A stretch of DNA of 64,000 nucleotides from assembly GCA_024398785.1 (NCBI GenBank), contig JAKSIO010000003.1:62001-126000 (forward strand), given 5' to 3'. Position numbers and translations under genes: made by a program. The notes beneath the pieces were generated by a model. The model was not told the DNA's origin. It saw only the letters and a program-made list of their open reading frames with translations, and did no database searches. Shown here piece after piece: positions 1 through 9,256 of the stretch (position 1 is the first letter of the stretch; each line of letters begins with the position of its first letter). Source of the stretch: Bacteroidaceae bacterium (GTDB lineage: Bacteria > Bacteroidota > Bacteroidia > Bacteroidales > Bacteroidaceae).

Positions 1-269
1 GAACGCCATGCAAATTCCTTCAATTCTGCAACAACACCGTGTTCGGTAAAATTTACCATATCGGTGGTTGTATAGAGAATCCAGTTAAGCATTTTGAAAT
101 CATATCCACGTGCATCATCTTCATCGTGGGATGTGTATATGAATATGGTGTCATTAAAAATGACAGGACTGGGGTCGGCAGTATATTTAAGTTGGAATAC
201 CGGTTTTCCTGCAAAACTTTCTGCAATTACAGAAAGAATTAATAATGCTGAAACAAAGACTTTTCTCAT
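1..269 (-). CDS. GH43 family glycosidase, 5' part only
   Basis: Reading from an ATG at 269 towards position 1 gives an open frame of 89 codons that leaves the window, so only the N-terminus is present. It starts with a signal peptide (MRKVFVSALLILSVIAESFA). Residues about 30-50 carry the first-blade pattern of glycoside hydrolase family 43 five-bladed propellers, TADPSPVIFNDTIFIYTSHD, in which the Asp of DPSP is the expected general base. GH43 enzymes are arabinofuranosidases or xylosidases acting on plant hemicellulose side chains. It lies 17 bases after the GH97 gene on the same strand, so the two are probably co-transcribed. The general acid Glu and the stop are outside the window, so activity cannot be judged. 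Confidence 0.8.
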   Translation of the reverse strand, partial: MRKVFVSALLILSVIAESFAGKPVFQLKYTADPSPVIFNDTIFIYTSHDEDDARGYDFKMLNWILYTTTDMVNFTEHGVVAELKEFAWR

Positions 270-286
270 ATCGTTTTGGTGTTTTA

Positions 287-2224
287 TTATTTAATGACAG
301 CAACAAAGCCTCCGCGTGGCAACGTCTTTATGGCTCTGTCAAGTTCCTGACGGCTGATGCGTTCCGGATTACTGATCACAAAACCTTTGCCATCTTCTCT
401 ATCGGTAATAAACTGAATGGTATTACCGAAATGTTCAATCTCATCCAAATCCAGATCAAGGTTACGTGGGGCATCAGTTCCGTTTATGCCTCCAATGTAC
501 CATACCTTTCCTTTGCGGCGGGCCATAACAACATCTTCTCCCGGGTATCCGGAAACAAGTTTGGTGTCATCCCATGCTGTAGGCAACTCGGTTAACAGCT
601 GACGGATTTCCTGCGGCATTTCATAATAGGCCGAAGGTCTGTCGGGACGATGTTGAAGACCTGATTCAAATATTACCATAAGTGCCAGCTCATGAGCGTG
701 GGTGGTGATGTGCGGATTCTGTGAATCTGTAAAGGTTCCTGGTGTATAGTCCATTGAACCGATTACGTTGCGTGTGAACGGGAGTGTGGCATTGTGTGCA
801 GCCGCTTTGTTGGTCAGCGTACGGTTGTTATTGTACCATTCAGCTCCATATACGGCTTCAAATGTCATCAGATTGGGATATGTGCGCTGCCATCCGCGTG
901 GAATTGTACCGCCATGGAAGTTTGCCATAAGTTTGGCATCGGCGGCATCTTCAATCAGATCAAGATAATAATTCATTGTTTCCATATTGTCAGGACGGAA
1001 AAAGTCAATCTTGACACCTGCTCCGCCGTTTGCTTTCAACCATGCAAATTCTTTTACCCTGTCTTCCTTTTTATTAAGGCTGTACCATGGAGTGGGGGCT
1101 CCTGAGTTAGGCCCGGCCCAATTGGTTCCTGAATTATACCATAACAAAGGTTTGATGTCATTGTCAACGGCATATTTAAGGGCCTGTTCAATATTACCTC
1201 CACGCATGACATCCCATTCGGCATCAATCAGCATGTATGGCCACTGCATATACTTTGCCAGATCAATGTATTCCTTGATAATACTGTATTCCTGTGAACC
1301 GTGGTTGTATGCCCAATATATCCATGATACGTTTCCTGGCTGAATCCATTCTGTGTCAGATATTGTAGACGGGTCTGCAAGGTCTGTAACCAGAGTTGAT
1401 TCAACAATGTCATCCAATTCTCCGACAATGAACAGACGCCATGGTGATTGCCAGTTATTTTCAACAGGCTGGTCCTGACTGAAAAGTGTCAACTGGTACA
1501 ACTGACTTTGTTTGGAATTGTCAAGATATGAACCGCAGTGGTTGCGGCGCATGTTTGATTCCGTAATAAGCATAAACAGTTCATCATCGGATGCAGCCTG
1601 CACCAGTGCCGGATAACTCCATTTGTTGCGGTCGCGCCAACCATGTGAAGCACCGTCCGTAGCCAGCGGAAAAAATTCTTCATATCCGCCACCTACATGC
1701 GGCTGTATCCACCGTTTTGTACCATCTTTTATTGGGTATGCAGTGTTTTCTGAAAGGATTATTTCACCTTCTTCAGCAGCCGGAATCCGGTAACTGAAGG
1801 CGATGCCGTCATTGTAAATGCGGAATATTACATCCAATTGTGCTCCGGCCGGGTTCTTGAATGAGTAGACACGCTCATGTCCAAGATTGGAACATTGACT
1901 GCGTTTACCGGTGAGCATTGTATAATTGTGACGGACTGTTTTGATAGGTCCAACGTTGATGGGCTTGAGCTGGCTGTAGTAATCCTGTTTATTTGTAACT
2001 ATTCCCAATTCAATGCCATCCATCAAAAGTTTTCCGTCCACATGCAGAGAACAGTACAGATTTCCGTATTCAGACTGGCCTTCGGAAAAGAGAGTAGTGA
2101 CTTTCACGCTTACATCACCGTTCGGAGATGTGAAATTAGTAACAGAAGGAACCTCGCTACCGCATCCTGCAACAATTGACATAACGGATAGCAGTATTGC
2201 CGATTTATTCAGATATTTAAGCAT
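287..2224 (-). CDS. GH97 glycosidase, lipoprotein, probably retaining alpha-galactosidase type
   Basis: This 645-aa protein starts with a lipoprotein signal (lipobox VAGC near residue 21), so it should sit in an envelope membrane facing the periplasm or exterior. The N-terminal beta-sandwich (about 25-290) and the TIM barrel match glycoside hydrolase family 97 in order and length. In the barrel, GVKIDFFRPD carries Asp407, the position where retaining GH97 enzymes have their nucleophile. The segment FEAVYGAEW holds Glu456 and Glu462; Glu462 is 55 residues after Asp407 and is the best acid/base candidate. Inverting SusB-type members lack the Asp, so an alpha-galactosidase-like retaining activity is inferred rather than shown. 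It lies 38 bases downstream of proC and 17 bases before the GH43 gene. Confidence 0.88.
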   Translation of the reverse strand: MLKYLNKSAILLSVMSIVAGCGSEVPSVTNFTSPNGDVSVKVTTLFSEGQSEYGNLYCSLHVDGKLLMDGIELGIVTNKQDYYSQLKPINVGPIKTVRHNYTMLTGKRSQCSNLGHERVYSFKNPAGAQLDVIFRIYNDGIAFSYRIPAAEEGEIILSENTAYPIKDGTKRWIQPHVGGGYEEFFPLATDGASHGWRDRNKWSYPALVQAASDDELFMLITESNMRRNHCGSYLDNSKQSQLYQLTLFSQDQPVENNWQSPWRLFIVGELDDIVESTLVTDLADPSTISDTEWIQPGNVSWIYWAYNHGSQEYSIIKEYIDLAKYMQWPYMLIDAEWDVMRGGNIEQALKYAVDNDIKPLLWYNSGTNWAGPNSGAPTPWYSLNKKEDRVKEFAWLKANGGAGVKIDFFRPDNMETMNYYLDLIEDAADAKLMANFHGGTIPRGWQRTYPNLMTFEAVYGAEWYNNNRTLTNKAAAHNATLPFTRNVIGSMDYTPGTFTDSQNPHITTHAHELALMVIFESGLQHRPDRPSAYYEMPQEIRQLLTELPTAWDDTKLVSGYPGEDVVMARRKGKVWYIGGINGTDAPRNLDLDLDEIEHFGNTIQFITDREDGKGFVISNPERISRQELDRAIKTLPRGGFVAVIK

Positions 2225-2262
2225 AATGGGCTGAACTGATGTGTTTTATAAAGTTAATAATC

Positions 2263-3051
2263 TTATTTCCCGGCTTTCAGACCTTTGATTACAGCATTGG
2301 TAAAGCCTGCCTCTTCCATTGCATTCAAACCTTTGATGGTAATACCGCCCGGAGTTGTAACCTTGTCAACCTCCTGTTCCGGGTGGGAATTGTGGGCAAG
2401 CATAAGATCAACGGCTCCTTTCATTGTCTGCAGAACGATACGCTGGGCATCTTTCGGGTAAAATCCCATTTCTACACCGCCTTCAACCTGTGCGCGGATA
2501 TAGCGGAAGACGTAAGCTATTCCGCATGACGACAGAGCTGTACCGGCACTCATGAGACGTTCCTCAGTATGCATGGCGTAACCCATTTGGGAAAACAGGT
2601 CCTGTACTGTATCTATGGATTTCTGTGATGCATTTTTTGTGCAATAGAAAAACATGCCGCTGCCTACTTCAACGGCAATGTTCGGGATAAGGTAAAACAG
2701 TTCAGGTGTTTTACCGTCTTTATTGAATATGCGGTCCAGTTCATCAAGACCTTTGCCGGCTGCTATTGAAATTATTGTCTGTTTTGTATAATCCAGGCAG
2801 TCCTTGACCTCTGCCACTGCGTTTTCAAGTATCCATGGCTTTACGGCAAATATTACAATGTCAGCTCCTTTGACGGCAGCTTTGTTGTCCTGAGTGATGT
2901 TTACGTTGTAGCCTTCTTTTGCAAAACTGCTCAGAGTTTGCTCAGAACGGTCTGCACATGTGATATCTTCAGCTTTCAATGCACCGCTTTGAACGAATCC
3001 TTTTGCCAATGAGCCTCCCATGTTTCCGGCTCCTATCAATGTAAGTTTCAT
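2263..3051 (-). CDS. proC: Pyrroline-5-carboxylate reductase
   Basis: This enzyme catalyses the last step of proline biosynthesis, reducing 1-pyrroline-5-carboxylate with NAD(P)H in the cytoplasm. The product begins MKLTLIGAGNMGGSLAKGF, a standard Rossmann GxGxxG start. The C-terminal half carries the helical dimer domain with TPGGITIKGLNAMEEAGF, the ProC signature. The ATG at 3051 is preferred over an upstream in-frame ATG at 3084 because the nucleotide-binding strand normally starts right at the N-terminus; this gives 262 aa, the usual family length. A Bacteroidota-type promoter lies at 3082-3112. The gene is divergent from the oad operon, and GH97 follows 38 bases downstream. Confidence 0.95.
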   Translation of the reverse strand: MKLTLIGAGNMGGSLAKGFVQSGALKAEDITCADRSEQTLSSFAKEGYNVNITQDNKAAVKGADIVIFAVKPWILENAVAEVKDCLDYTKQTIISIAAGKGLDELDRIFNKDGKTPELFYLIPNIAVEVGSGMFFYCTKNASQKSIDTVQDLFSQMGYAMHTEERLMSAGTALSSCGIAYVFRYIRAQVEGGVEMGFYPKDAQRIVLQTMKGAVDLMLAHNSHPEQEVDKVTTPGGITIKGLNAMEEAGFTNAVIKGLKAGK

Positions 3052-3081
3052 ACTTTCCGTTTGTTTATATATTTTAACAAA

Positions 3082-3112
3082 CAAAGGTATTATTTTAGTT
3101 TTTTATATGCAA
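3082..3112 (-). promoter_or_regulatory. Promoter candidate for proC
   Basis: On the minus strand TTGC (3112-3109) is followed after 19 bases by TACCTTTG (3089-3082), matching the Bacteroidota -7 consensus TAnnTTTG with an imperfect -33 box. The -7 box lies 31 bases before the chosen ATG at 3051, which supports that start over the one at 3084. Confidence 0.5.
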
Positions 3113-3139
3113 GAATAGGGCGTTTTTTGTTTGGAATAA

Positions 3140-3171
3140 TTTCTTATTATGAATAAAAATGTCTAAATTTG
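3140..3171 (+). promoter_or_regulatory. Promoter candidate for oadGAB
   Basis: TTTC (3140-3143), 20 bases, then TAAATTTG (3164-3171) fits the Bacteroidota -33/-7 pattern. It leaves a leader of about 55 bases before oadG at 3233, and no other promoter-like site is needed for the three tightly spaced genes that follow. Confidence 0.55.
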
Positions 3172-3232
3172 CGTGATTTTTACGAATTTGAGTATAAAAG
3201 GTATATTAATTTGAATAATTATACAATTTGAT

Positions 3233-3484
3233 ATGGAATATTTAGATACAGGCTTGAAATTACTGGTAATTGGTATGGTTACCGTAATGATTGTGTTGCT
3301 TATTGTAATCTGGTTGGGTAAAGGTATTATTGCTGTTGCCAATAAATTTCCTGAAGTTCAGGCTCAGAAGCCTGTCTCCAAGCAGAATGCGCAGGTTGAT
3401 GCCAAAACAAGAAAAGTTCTTGATGCTGCTGTTTCTCAGATTACCGGCGGAAAAGGACACATAACAGATATCACAGTGAAATAA
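3233..3484 (+). CDS. oadG: OadG-like gamma subunit of a Na+-pumping decarboxylase
   Basis: This 83-aa protein has one hydrophobic segment near the N-terminus (about 9-31, LLVIGMVTVMIVLLIVIWLG) followed by a charged, Pro/Gln-containing tail. That is the typical layout of gamma subunits of oxaloacetate-decarboxylase-type sodium pumps, which anchor the alpha subunit to the membrane-bound beta subunit. Sequence identity in this family is always weak, so the call rests on size, topology and position directly before oadA (14-base gap) and oadB. The His-rich metal-binding tail of some gamma subunits is not present. Confidence 0.85.
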   Translation: MEYLDTGLKLLVIGMVTVMIVLLIVIWLGKGIIAVANKFPEVQAQKPVSKQNAQVDAKTRKVLDAAVSQITGGKGHITDITVK

Positions 3485-3498
3485 GAATTTAATTATAT

Positions 3499-5343
3499 AT
3501 GAAGAGACAAGTTAAATTTAGTTTGGTTTTTAGGGATATGTGGCAGTCCTCTGGTAAATATGTGCCACGTGTTGATCAGTTGACTGCAATTGCTCCTCTT
3601 ATTGTTGAAATGGGTTGCTTTGCACGTGTGGAAACTAACGGCGGTGGATTTGAACAGGTTAATCTTCTTTTCGGAGAGAACCCGAATAAAGCAGTTCGTG
3701 AATGGACAAAACCGTTCCACGATGCAGGCATTCAGACACATATGCTGGACCGTGGTCTGAACGGTATACGTATGAGCCCTGTTCCTGCAGATGTGCGCCA
3801 GTTGTTTTACAAAGTCAAGAAGGCTCAGGGTACTGATATTACCCGTACATTCTGCGGATTGAACGATACACGCAATATTATACCTTCAATAGGTTATGCT
3901 CACCAGGCAGGAATGATTTCCCAGTGTTCTCTCTGTATTACATATTCTCCGATTCATACCGTTGAATATTATGTAAATATGGCAAAGACACTGATTGATG
4001 CCGGCGCAGATGAAATCTGTCTGAAAGATATGGCAGGTATCGGCCGTCCGGTTTCTTTGGGCAAAATTGTTGAAGGAATCAAGGCTTACAAAAAGGATAT
4101 TGTCATTCAGTATCACAGCCATGCCGGTCCTGGCTTTGCCATGGCATCGGTTCTGGAGGTTTGTAAAGCAGGTTGTGATTATGTTGATGTTGGTATGGAA
4201 CCTCTTTCATGGGGTACAGGCCATGTTGACGTTCTTGCAGTACAGGCTATGCTGAAGGATGCCGGTTTTGATGTTCCTGAAATCAATATGAGCGCATACA
4301 TGAAGGCTCGTACAATGATCCAGAGCTTTATGGACGATTTCCTGGGATACTATATTCCTAACCGTAACCGTTATATGAACTCTCTTCTTATTGCTCCGGG
4401 TCTTCCCGGCGGTATGATGGGTTCTCTTATGACTGACCTTGAAACTAACCTGGAGGGTCTGAACCGTTACAAGGAAAAACATGGTCAGCCACTCATGACT
4501 CAGGATGAACTTCTCATCAAACTGTTTGACGAGGTTACATACGTTTGGCCTAAGGTAGGATATCCATGTCTGGTTACTCCGTTCAGCCAGTATGTCAAGA
4601 ATCTTGCTCTTATGAATGTAATCCAGATGGAGAAGGGTAAGGAACGCTGGTCTATGATTGCTGATGATATCTGGGATATGATTCTTGGCAAATCCGGTCA
4701 GCTGCCTGGTCCTGTTGCAGACGAAATCAAGGCACTTGCCAAAGAACAGGGCCGTGAGTTCGTGACTGCCAATCCGCAGGACAACTATCCTGATGCTTTG
4801 GATACATTCCGTGCAAAGATGAAAGAAAACGGCTGGGAATGCGGTCAGGACGATGAGGAACTGTTTGAATATGCAATGCACCCATCACAGTACGAGGCAT
4901 ACCGCAGCGGTAAGGCAAAAGCCGATTTTGAGGCAGACCTTGCAAAACGTAAGGCTGAAAAGAATGCTCCAAAGGGCGATGCCCAGCCATCAGTTCTTAC
5001 TCTTACTGTTGACGGCGTTTCTTATAAGGTTGATGTTGCTTATGGCGATGCTCCTGCCAAGGCTGTTGCCGCTGCTGCAACTGCTGCCGCAGCTCCGGTT
5101 GCAGGTGGTGCCCTCAAAGAGGTTCAGGCTCCGCTTGAAGGTAAGTTCTTCCTTGTGAAATCTGCTGGTGAAACACCAATCAAAGTTGGTGATTCTGTTA
5201 AGAAGGGTGATGTTATCTGCTACATTGAGGCTATGAAGACCTACAATGCTATCAAGTGTGAGTTTGATGGAACAGTTGCTGAAATCTGTGTTGCTTCAGG
5301 TGACAGCGTTTATGAAGAGGATGTTCTGATTAAGATTCAGTAA
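3499..5343 (+). CDS. oadA: Carboxyltransferase/biotin alpha subunit of a Na+-pumping decarboxylase (OadA-like)
   Basis: This 614-aa protein has a carboxyltransferase TIM barrel with its associated domain (about 1-470), an Ala/Pro linker (about 515-540) and a C-terminal biotinyl domain with EAMKT, where Lys580 is the biotin attachment site. It should move the carboxyl group of its substrate to biotin for decarboxylation at OadB, coupled to Na+ export. The metal-site pair HSHAG and the active-site Lys motif CLKDMAG are present. The usual motif RDAHQSLLATR near the N-terminus reads FRDMWQSSGKYVPR here: the metal-binding Asp and the Gln are kept, but His and the LLATR part are lost. The substrate may therefore not be oxaloacetate. 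It sits between oadG and oadB. Confidence 0.9.
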   Translation: MKRQVKFSLVFRDMWQSSGKYVPRVDQLTAIAPLIVEMGCFARVETNGGGFEQVNLLFGENPNKAVREWTKPFHDAGIQTHMLDRGLNGIRMSPVPADVRQLFYKVKKAQGTDITRTFCGLNDTRNIIPSIGYAHQAGMISQCSLCITYSPIHTVEYYVNMAKTLIDAGADEICLKDMAGIGRPVSLGKIVEGIKAYKKDIVIQYHSHAGPGFAMASVLEVCKAGCDYVDVGMEPLSWGTGHVDVLAVQAMLKDAGFDVPEINMSAYMKARTMIQSFMDDFLGYYIPNRNRYMNSLLIAPGLPGGMMGSLMTDLETNLEGLNRYKEKHGQPLMTQDELLIKLFDEVTYVWPKVGYPCLVTPFSQYVKNLALMNVIQMEKGKERWSMIADDIWDMILGKSGQLPGPVADEIKALAKEQGREFVTANPQDNYPDALDTFRAKMKENGWECGQDDEELFEYAMHPSQYEAYRSGKAKADFEADLAKRKAEKNAPKGDAQPSVLTLTVDGVSYKVDVAYGDAPAKAVAAAATAAAAPVAGGALKEVQAPLEGKFFLVKSAGETPIKVGDSVKKGDVICYIEAMKTYNAIKCEFDGTVAEICVASGDSVYEEDVLIKIQ

Positions 5344-5361
5344 TACGCAGATATTTGCATT

Positions 5362-6597
5362 ATGAAAGAGACTTTACAGAATTTATATGATATGACCGCC
5401 ATCAGCAATATTGTTGATGAACCCGGTTTTTTGGTTATGTATCTGCTTGCCTTTGTACTTCTGTACTTGGGCATAAAGAAACATTATGAGCCACTGCTGC
5501 TTGTTCCTATTGCATTCGGCGTTCTGATAGCAAACTTCCCTGGTGGTGAAATGGGTGTTATTCAGGCCAATTCAGAGGGTATGGTAGAGGTTAACGGTGT
5601 TCTTAAGAATATATACGAAATGTCATTGCCGGAGATTGCACATGATCTTGGTCTGATGAACTTTTTGTATTACGGACTTATCAAATCAGGTCTTCTGCCG
5701 CCTGTTATCTTTATGGGTGTTGGTGCACTGACCGATTTTGGTCCTATGCTGCGCAACCTTAAGCTTTCTATCTTTGGTGGTGCTGCCCAGCTTGGTATTT
5801 TTGCAGTACTGTTTGCTGCATTGCTGCTTGGTTTTACTCCGAAAGAGGCTGCAAGTCTTGGTATTATTGGTGGTGCTGATGGCCCTACATCAATCTTTAC
5901 AACAATCAAGCTTGCTCCGCACATGCTTGGCCCTATTGCTATTGCAGCTTATTCATACATGGCTCTTGTTCCTGTAATCATACCATTGGTAGTCAAACTA
6001 TGGTGTTCCGAGAAGGAACTCAAGATCAATATGAAAGAAGAGGAAAAGAAATCCGGTAAGACTGTTGTTATCAAGAATATGCGTCTTGCAAAGATTATAT
6101 TCCCTATAGCAGTTACAACAGTTGTAGCAGTATTGGTACCGACAGCAGTTCCGTTGGTAGGTATGCTTATGTTCGGTAACCTTGTAAAGGAAATAGGTTC
6201 AGATACTTCACGTCTGTTCGATGCTGCCAGCAACGGTATTATGAATGCTGCTACAGTATTCCTTGGCCTTTGCGTTGGTGCAACAATGACAGTTGAGGCA
6301 TTCCTTAACCTCAAAACTATTGGTATTCTTGCAGGTGGTTTCCTTGCATTCTGCCTTTCAATCAGCGGTGGTATCTGGATGGTTAAACTGTTCAATCTGT
6401 TCAGCAAACAGAAGATTAATCCTCTTGTTGGTGCAACAGGTCTGAGTGCTGTTCCTATGGCAAGCCGTGTTGCCAACGAGATTGCTCTCAAGTACGATAG
6501 CAAGAACTTTATTCTTAACTACTGTATGGCAAGTAATATATCGGGCGTTATTGGCAGTGCTGTAGCAGCCGGTATTCTGATTGCTTTCTTAGGATAA
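5362..6597 (+). CDS. oadB: Na+-pumping decarboxylase beta subunit
   Basis: This 411-aa polytopic membrane protein decarboxylates carboxybiotin and exports Na+. The family hallmark GGADGPTSIF is present with its key Asp at residue 173, inside the hydrophobic core. Nine or so further hydrophobic segments, and the SAVPMASRVAN segment near the C-terminus, also fit OadB/MmdB/GcdB. Length is normal. It follows oadA by 18 bases and is the last gene of the operon; a strong hairpin terminator lies immediately downstream. Beta subunits do not reveal the acid substrate. Confidence 0.95.
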   Translation: MKETLQNLYDMTAISNIVDEPGFLVMYLLAFVLLYLGIKKHYEPLLLVPIAFGVLIANFPGGEMGVIQANSEGMVEVNGVLKNIYEMSLPEIAHDLGLMNFLYYGLIKSGLLPPVIFMGVGALTDFGPMLRNLKLSIFGGAAQLGIFAVLFAALLLGFTPKEAASLGIIGGADGPTSIFTTIKLAPHMLGPIAIAAYSYMALVPVIIPLVVKLWCSEKELKINMKEEEKKSGKTVVIKNMRLAKIIFPIAVTTVVAVLVPTAVPLVGMLMFGNLVKEIGSDTSRLFDAASNGIMNAATVFLGLCVGATMTVEAFLNLKTIGILAGGFLAFCLSISGGIWMVKLFNLFSKQKINPLVGATGLSAVPMASRVANEIALKYDSKNFILNYCMASNISGVIGSAVAAGILIAFLG

Positions 6598-6615
6598 AGA
6601 TCTGATCCATTGATA

Positions 6616-6643
6616 AAAAAATAGGCCGTGAGGCCTATTTTTT
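6616..6643. terminator. Bidirectional intrinsic terminator between oadB and GH9
   Basis: A 12-bp perfect stem (AAAAAATAGGCC, loop GTGA, GGCCTATTTTTT) with T-runs on both strands. It ends oadB (stop at 6597) on the plus strand and the GH9 gene (stop at 6650) on the minus strand. Confidence 0.9.
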
Positions 6644-6649
6644 TTATCG

Positions 6650-9184
6650 TTATTTTTCGTTCTGTTTGTCAACTAACAGGCAGAAACCATATCCGAAAAT
6701 CAGGTAGCCTACATTGACAATAGTAGTACCTTCGTTCTGGCCCCATAGGAATGGCCAGTCATCAAAATTCTCAAAATGGTCAGGATTACGGAACAGTACG
6801 CCCGGCGCTACATTTCCAGGAATGAATGAAAAGTCTGCGCGGTTGTTGCCGTAGAAGACCTGTTTAGGATGTGTGGCTCCTAATGTGGCAACAAAGCTGT
6901 AATTGTGATACGGGTGGCATCCATACAACCAGCTTGCTGTTTTATATGCATATTCCGGTCCGATAATATCCGGAAAGTAAAGTGATGCAAAAACAACAAT
7001 GGTTCCAAAACTAATTATGTCACCGTTCCCAGCCCAATTGCTGCGTCCGATAGGAACTCCATAAGGGTTTTCCTTGTCAAAACTGTCAAGATATTCTTTG
7101 TACTTGACAATGTAGGGCTTTAGCTTTTCTGAATATTCATCGCCCATATACGGTACAGCTTCCAATGCTGTCATGATTGAACTGTTTGTCCTTTTTTCAA
7201 GAGCTTCCCAGATATTATTCATGAACTCCTGACGATATTGTTCCTGACCGGTAGCAATATACAGTTGCAGATAAGAGGTGATGTCACTGCTTACTTTTCC
7301 TTTTTTCTGAGCAATCAGTTTTTCTGCATTTGAACGCAGGCGTTCGGATTCACGTAATAAACGTTTGACCAGTTCCGGATTGAAATTTCTCAAGGCGCGT
7401 GCCGCACTTAAAAATACGTTTGCTGCATTGATGTCAACATAAGGATTGCGGTCTGTAAATGCCCACATATCGTCAGGAACACCGCTGGAAAGTCCGTCTT
7501 TTGAAATTTCGTAGGGCTTCAGGTTGGGATCGTATGCACGTCCGTCAGTGATGGCGGCGGCATCGCCCAGATGGTGATAGTTGTCAAGAACGGAGTTTGA
7601 AAGCGCCTGAGACATGTGTCCTATCTGTTCTGATTGAGCCAGAAGGTTCAATACGCCATGTTCTATATACTGCAGTATGTCAGGTATGCCGTCTGGACGA
7701 TGTATGTCAACGTAACGTTGCTGTTCATTGACGTATGTATAGTCACGCATAGGTTCAAAGAATTCCCACAGACGGCACAGAGTCTGTACTACGTTGATGT
7801 TGGAACTGGTTTCAATATCAAAATCGCCGGCATCAAAGAATCCTCCGATATTCAGCCCCGGAATAAGTTCTCCGGCTTTATATTTTGTTGCGGTTGTAGA
7901 ACCCTGGCTGTGCAGGTCAAAGTGTTGTGTATGAGGTGGAGCCTGTCTGTATCCTTCACGGAACGGCTCGCCATGCCAAACCCTGTAAGCTTCGTTGACA
8001 GCAATGTGATTCATGTGAACCGGAAGCCAGATATCGCTGGTAGCAGTTGTAATATTGTCGTAGACATTGGTGTCAATGATAAAGTTTTCTGTTTTGAAAT
8101 CACCATATTGGATATAGAAAATTCCCGGCATGTTAACTGCGGAAAAATCAAACTTTGCATAGTTGTACTTGTAGTACTCGCCCCACATAGTCACTTTGTT
8201 TTCATATATGGTCTGCTCTGTACCGTCGTTCATAACCTGAACAATCTGGGCTTTATCAAGCATGATATCATTCTTGTCAAGTTCTATGACTGCAATCTTG
8301 GGCTGAGTGGGGTGGTAGCCAACCTGACTGAAACCGATATTCGGTTCTCTTATCCAGTCTTTTATGGAATTGGGTTCAACTATCCAGCTTAATACTTTAC
8401 CGGTTTGTCCTGAAGGCAGAATGGAGCGTAGTACGTACCATCCATTCTGTGCTATCATACGACCGTCATATAAATATATATTGCTGTTTGAAGATACTTT
8501 GATCATTCTTTCCGGACATTCAGGTGCCATTATTATTGAATTTCCCGAATCTATAGGAAGTGGCTCAACAAACATGTCTGTACCTCTGTCGTCGTATGTC
8601 TTGTATCCGCGGTACTGCTTGATTTTATCACTGTTGGGACGCACCTCAGTCTTTCCGGCAGCATAACGCGGGAAACGACCCGGGTGCCCGTCAAACAGGT
8701 ATGATTTATTCCAATACTGCGATGGCAGAAATTCCAGATTGAATCCTACTTCACCCTCCAGTTCTACAGGAATGGGTTCATCAAGGTATATGGCAATTTC
8801 CACTGCAGGTCCCTTTGACGTTACAACAATTCTTGAATCAAATTCGTAATCGTCATATCTTGTGGCCACTTCTATTTTTCCTTGTTTTTTGTTGACGCTG
8901 CGTGAAGTGAGTTTTGGAACAAGGTCCCATTGTTCAGGAGTTGTGTTCAGACGAACAGCTCCACCCTGAATGGTACGCACTCCGTGGTGTATAATCTCTA
9001 TACCGGCATCTTTTTCATCGTTGTAATCTCCGGTGAATGTATTGCTGAAAACAAGAATATTAACGCCGCGACGCTCAAAGTAGTCCAAATCACTTACAAC
9101 AAGACCCGGATCAGGCTGCTTGCGGCAACTTGTAACAGCAGCAATTGTGGCAATGACCAGTAAAGAGAAAACTGTTCTTTTCAT
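6650..9184 (-). CDS. GH9 endoglucanase-type lipoprotein with N-terminal accessory domain
   Basis: This 844-aa protein begins MKRTVFSLLVIATIAAVTSC, a lipoprotein signal; the ATG at 9184 is chosen over an upstream ATG at 9271 because it starts this signal. Residues about 25-280 form a domain also present in the GH9 gene at 24642 but not recognised otherwise. About 285-390 is the Ig-like domain usual before GH9 barrels (FSQVGYHPTQPKIAVIELD). The (alpha/alpha)6 barrel follows, with DAGDFD (Asp451 and Asp454, base) and a C-terminal WGQNEG with Glu818 as proton donor. GH9 enzymes cleave beta-1,4-glucans such as cellulose and xyloglucan. The gene stands alone between two terminators and has its own -7 box. 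Confidence 0.88.
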   Translation of the reverse strand: MKRTVFSLLVIATIAAVTSCRKQPDPGLVVSDLDYFERRGVNILVFSNTFTGDYNDEKDAGIEIIHHGVRTIQGGAVRLNTTPEQWDLVPKLTSRSVNKKQGKIEVATRYDDYEFDSRIVVTSKGPAVEIAIYLDEPIPVELEGEVGFNLEFLPSQYWNKSYLFDGHPGRFPRYAAGKTEVRPNSDKIKQYRGYKTYDDRGTDMFVEPLPIDSGNSIIMAPECPERMIKVSSNSNIYLYDGRMIAQNGWYVLRSILPSGQTGKVLSWIVEPNSIKDWIREPNIGFSQVGYHPTQPKIAVIELDKNDIMLDKAQIVQVMNDGTEQTIYENKVTMWGEYYKYNYAKFDFSAVNMPGIFYIQYGDFKTENFIIDTNVYDNITTATSDIWLPVHMNHIAVNEAYRVWHGEPFREGYRQAPPHTQHFDLHSQGSTTATKYKAGELIPGLNIGGFFDAGDFDIETSSNINVVQTLCRLWEFFEPMRDYTYVNEQQRYVDIHRPDGIPDILQYIEHGVLNLLAQSEQIGHMSQALSNSVLDNYHHLGDAAAITDGRAYDPNLKPYEISKDGLSSGVPDDMWAFTDRNPYVDINAANVFLSAARALRNFNPELVKRLLRESERLRSNAEKLIAQKKGKVSSDITSYLQLYIATGQEQYRQEFMNNIWEALEKRTNSSIMTALEAVPYMGDEYSEKLKPYIVKYKEYLDSFDKENPYGVPIGRSNWAGNGDIISFGTIVVFASLYFPDIIGPEYAYKTASWLYGCHPYHNYSFVATLGATHPKQVFYGNNRADFSFIPGNVAPGVLFRNPDHFENFDDWPFLWGQNEGTTIVNVGYLIFGYGFCLLVDKQNEK

Positions 9185-9216
9185 TTTACGACAGATTTTT
9201 TTATCATCAACATTCA

Positions 9217-9224
9217 CAAAGTTA
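9217..9224 (-). promoter_or_regulatory. -7 promoter box candidate for the GH9 gene
   Basis: TAACTTTG on the minus strand matches TAnnTTTG and lies 33 bases before the ATG at 9184. The -33 region is poor (ATTG at 18 bases). Confidence 0.35.
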
Positions 9225-9256
9225 ACAATAATTTTTTCAGAGCAATTTTTTTTGCA

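Noticed and set aside
4207..4881. Long antisense open frame of 224 codons within oadA
   Set aside because: It is the opposite-strand shadow of a well-supported coding sequence; no domain, signal or start context supports it.
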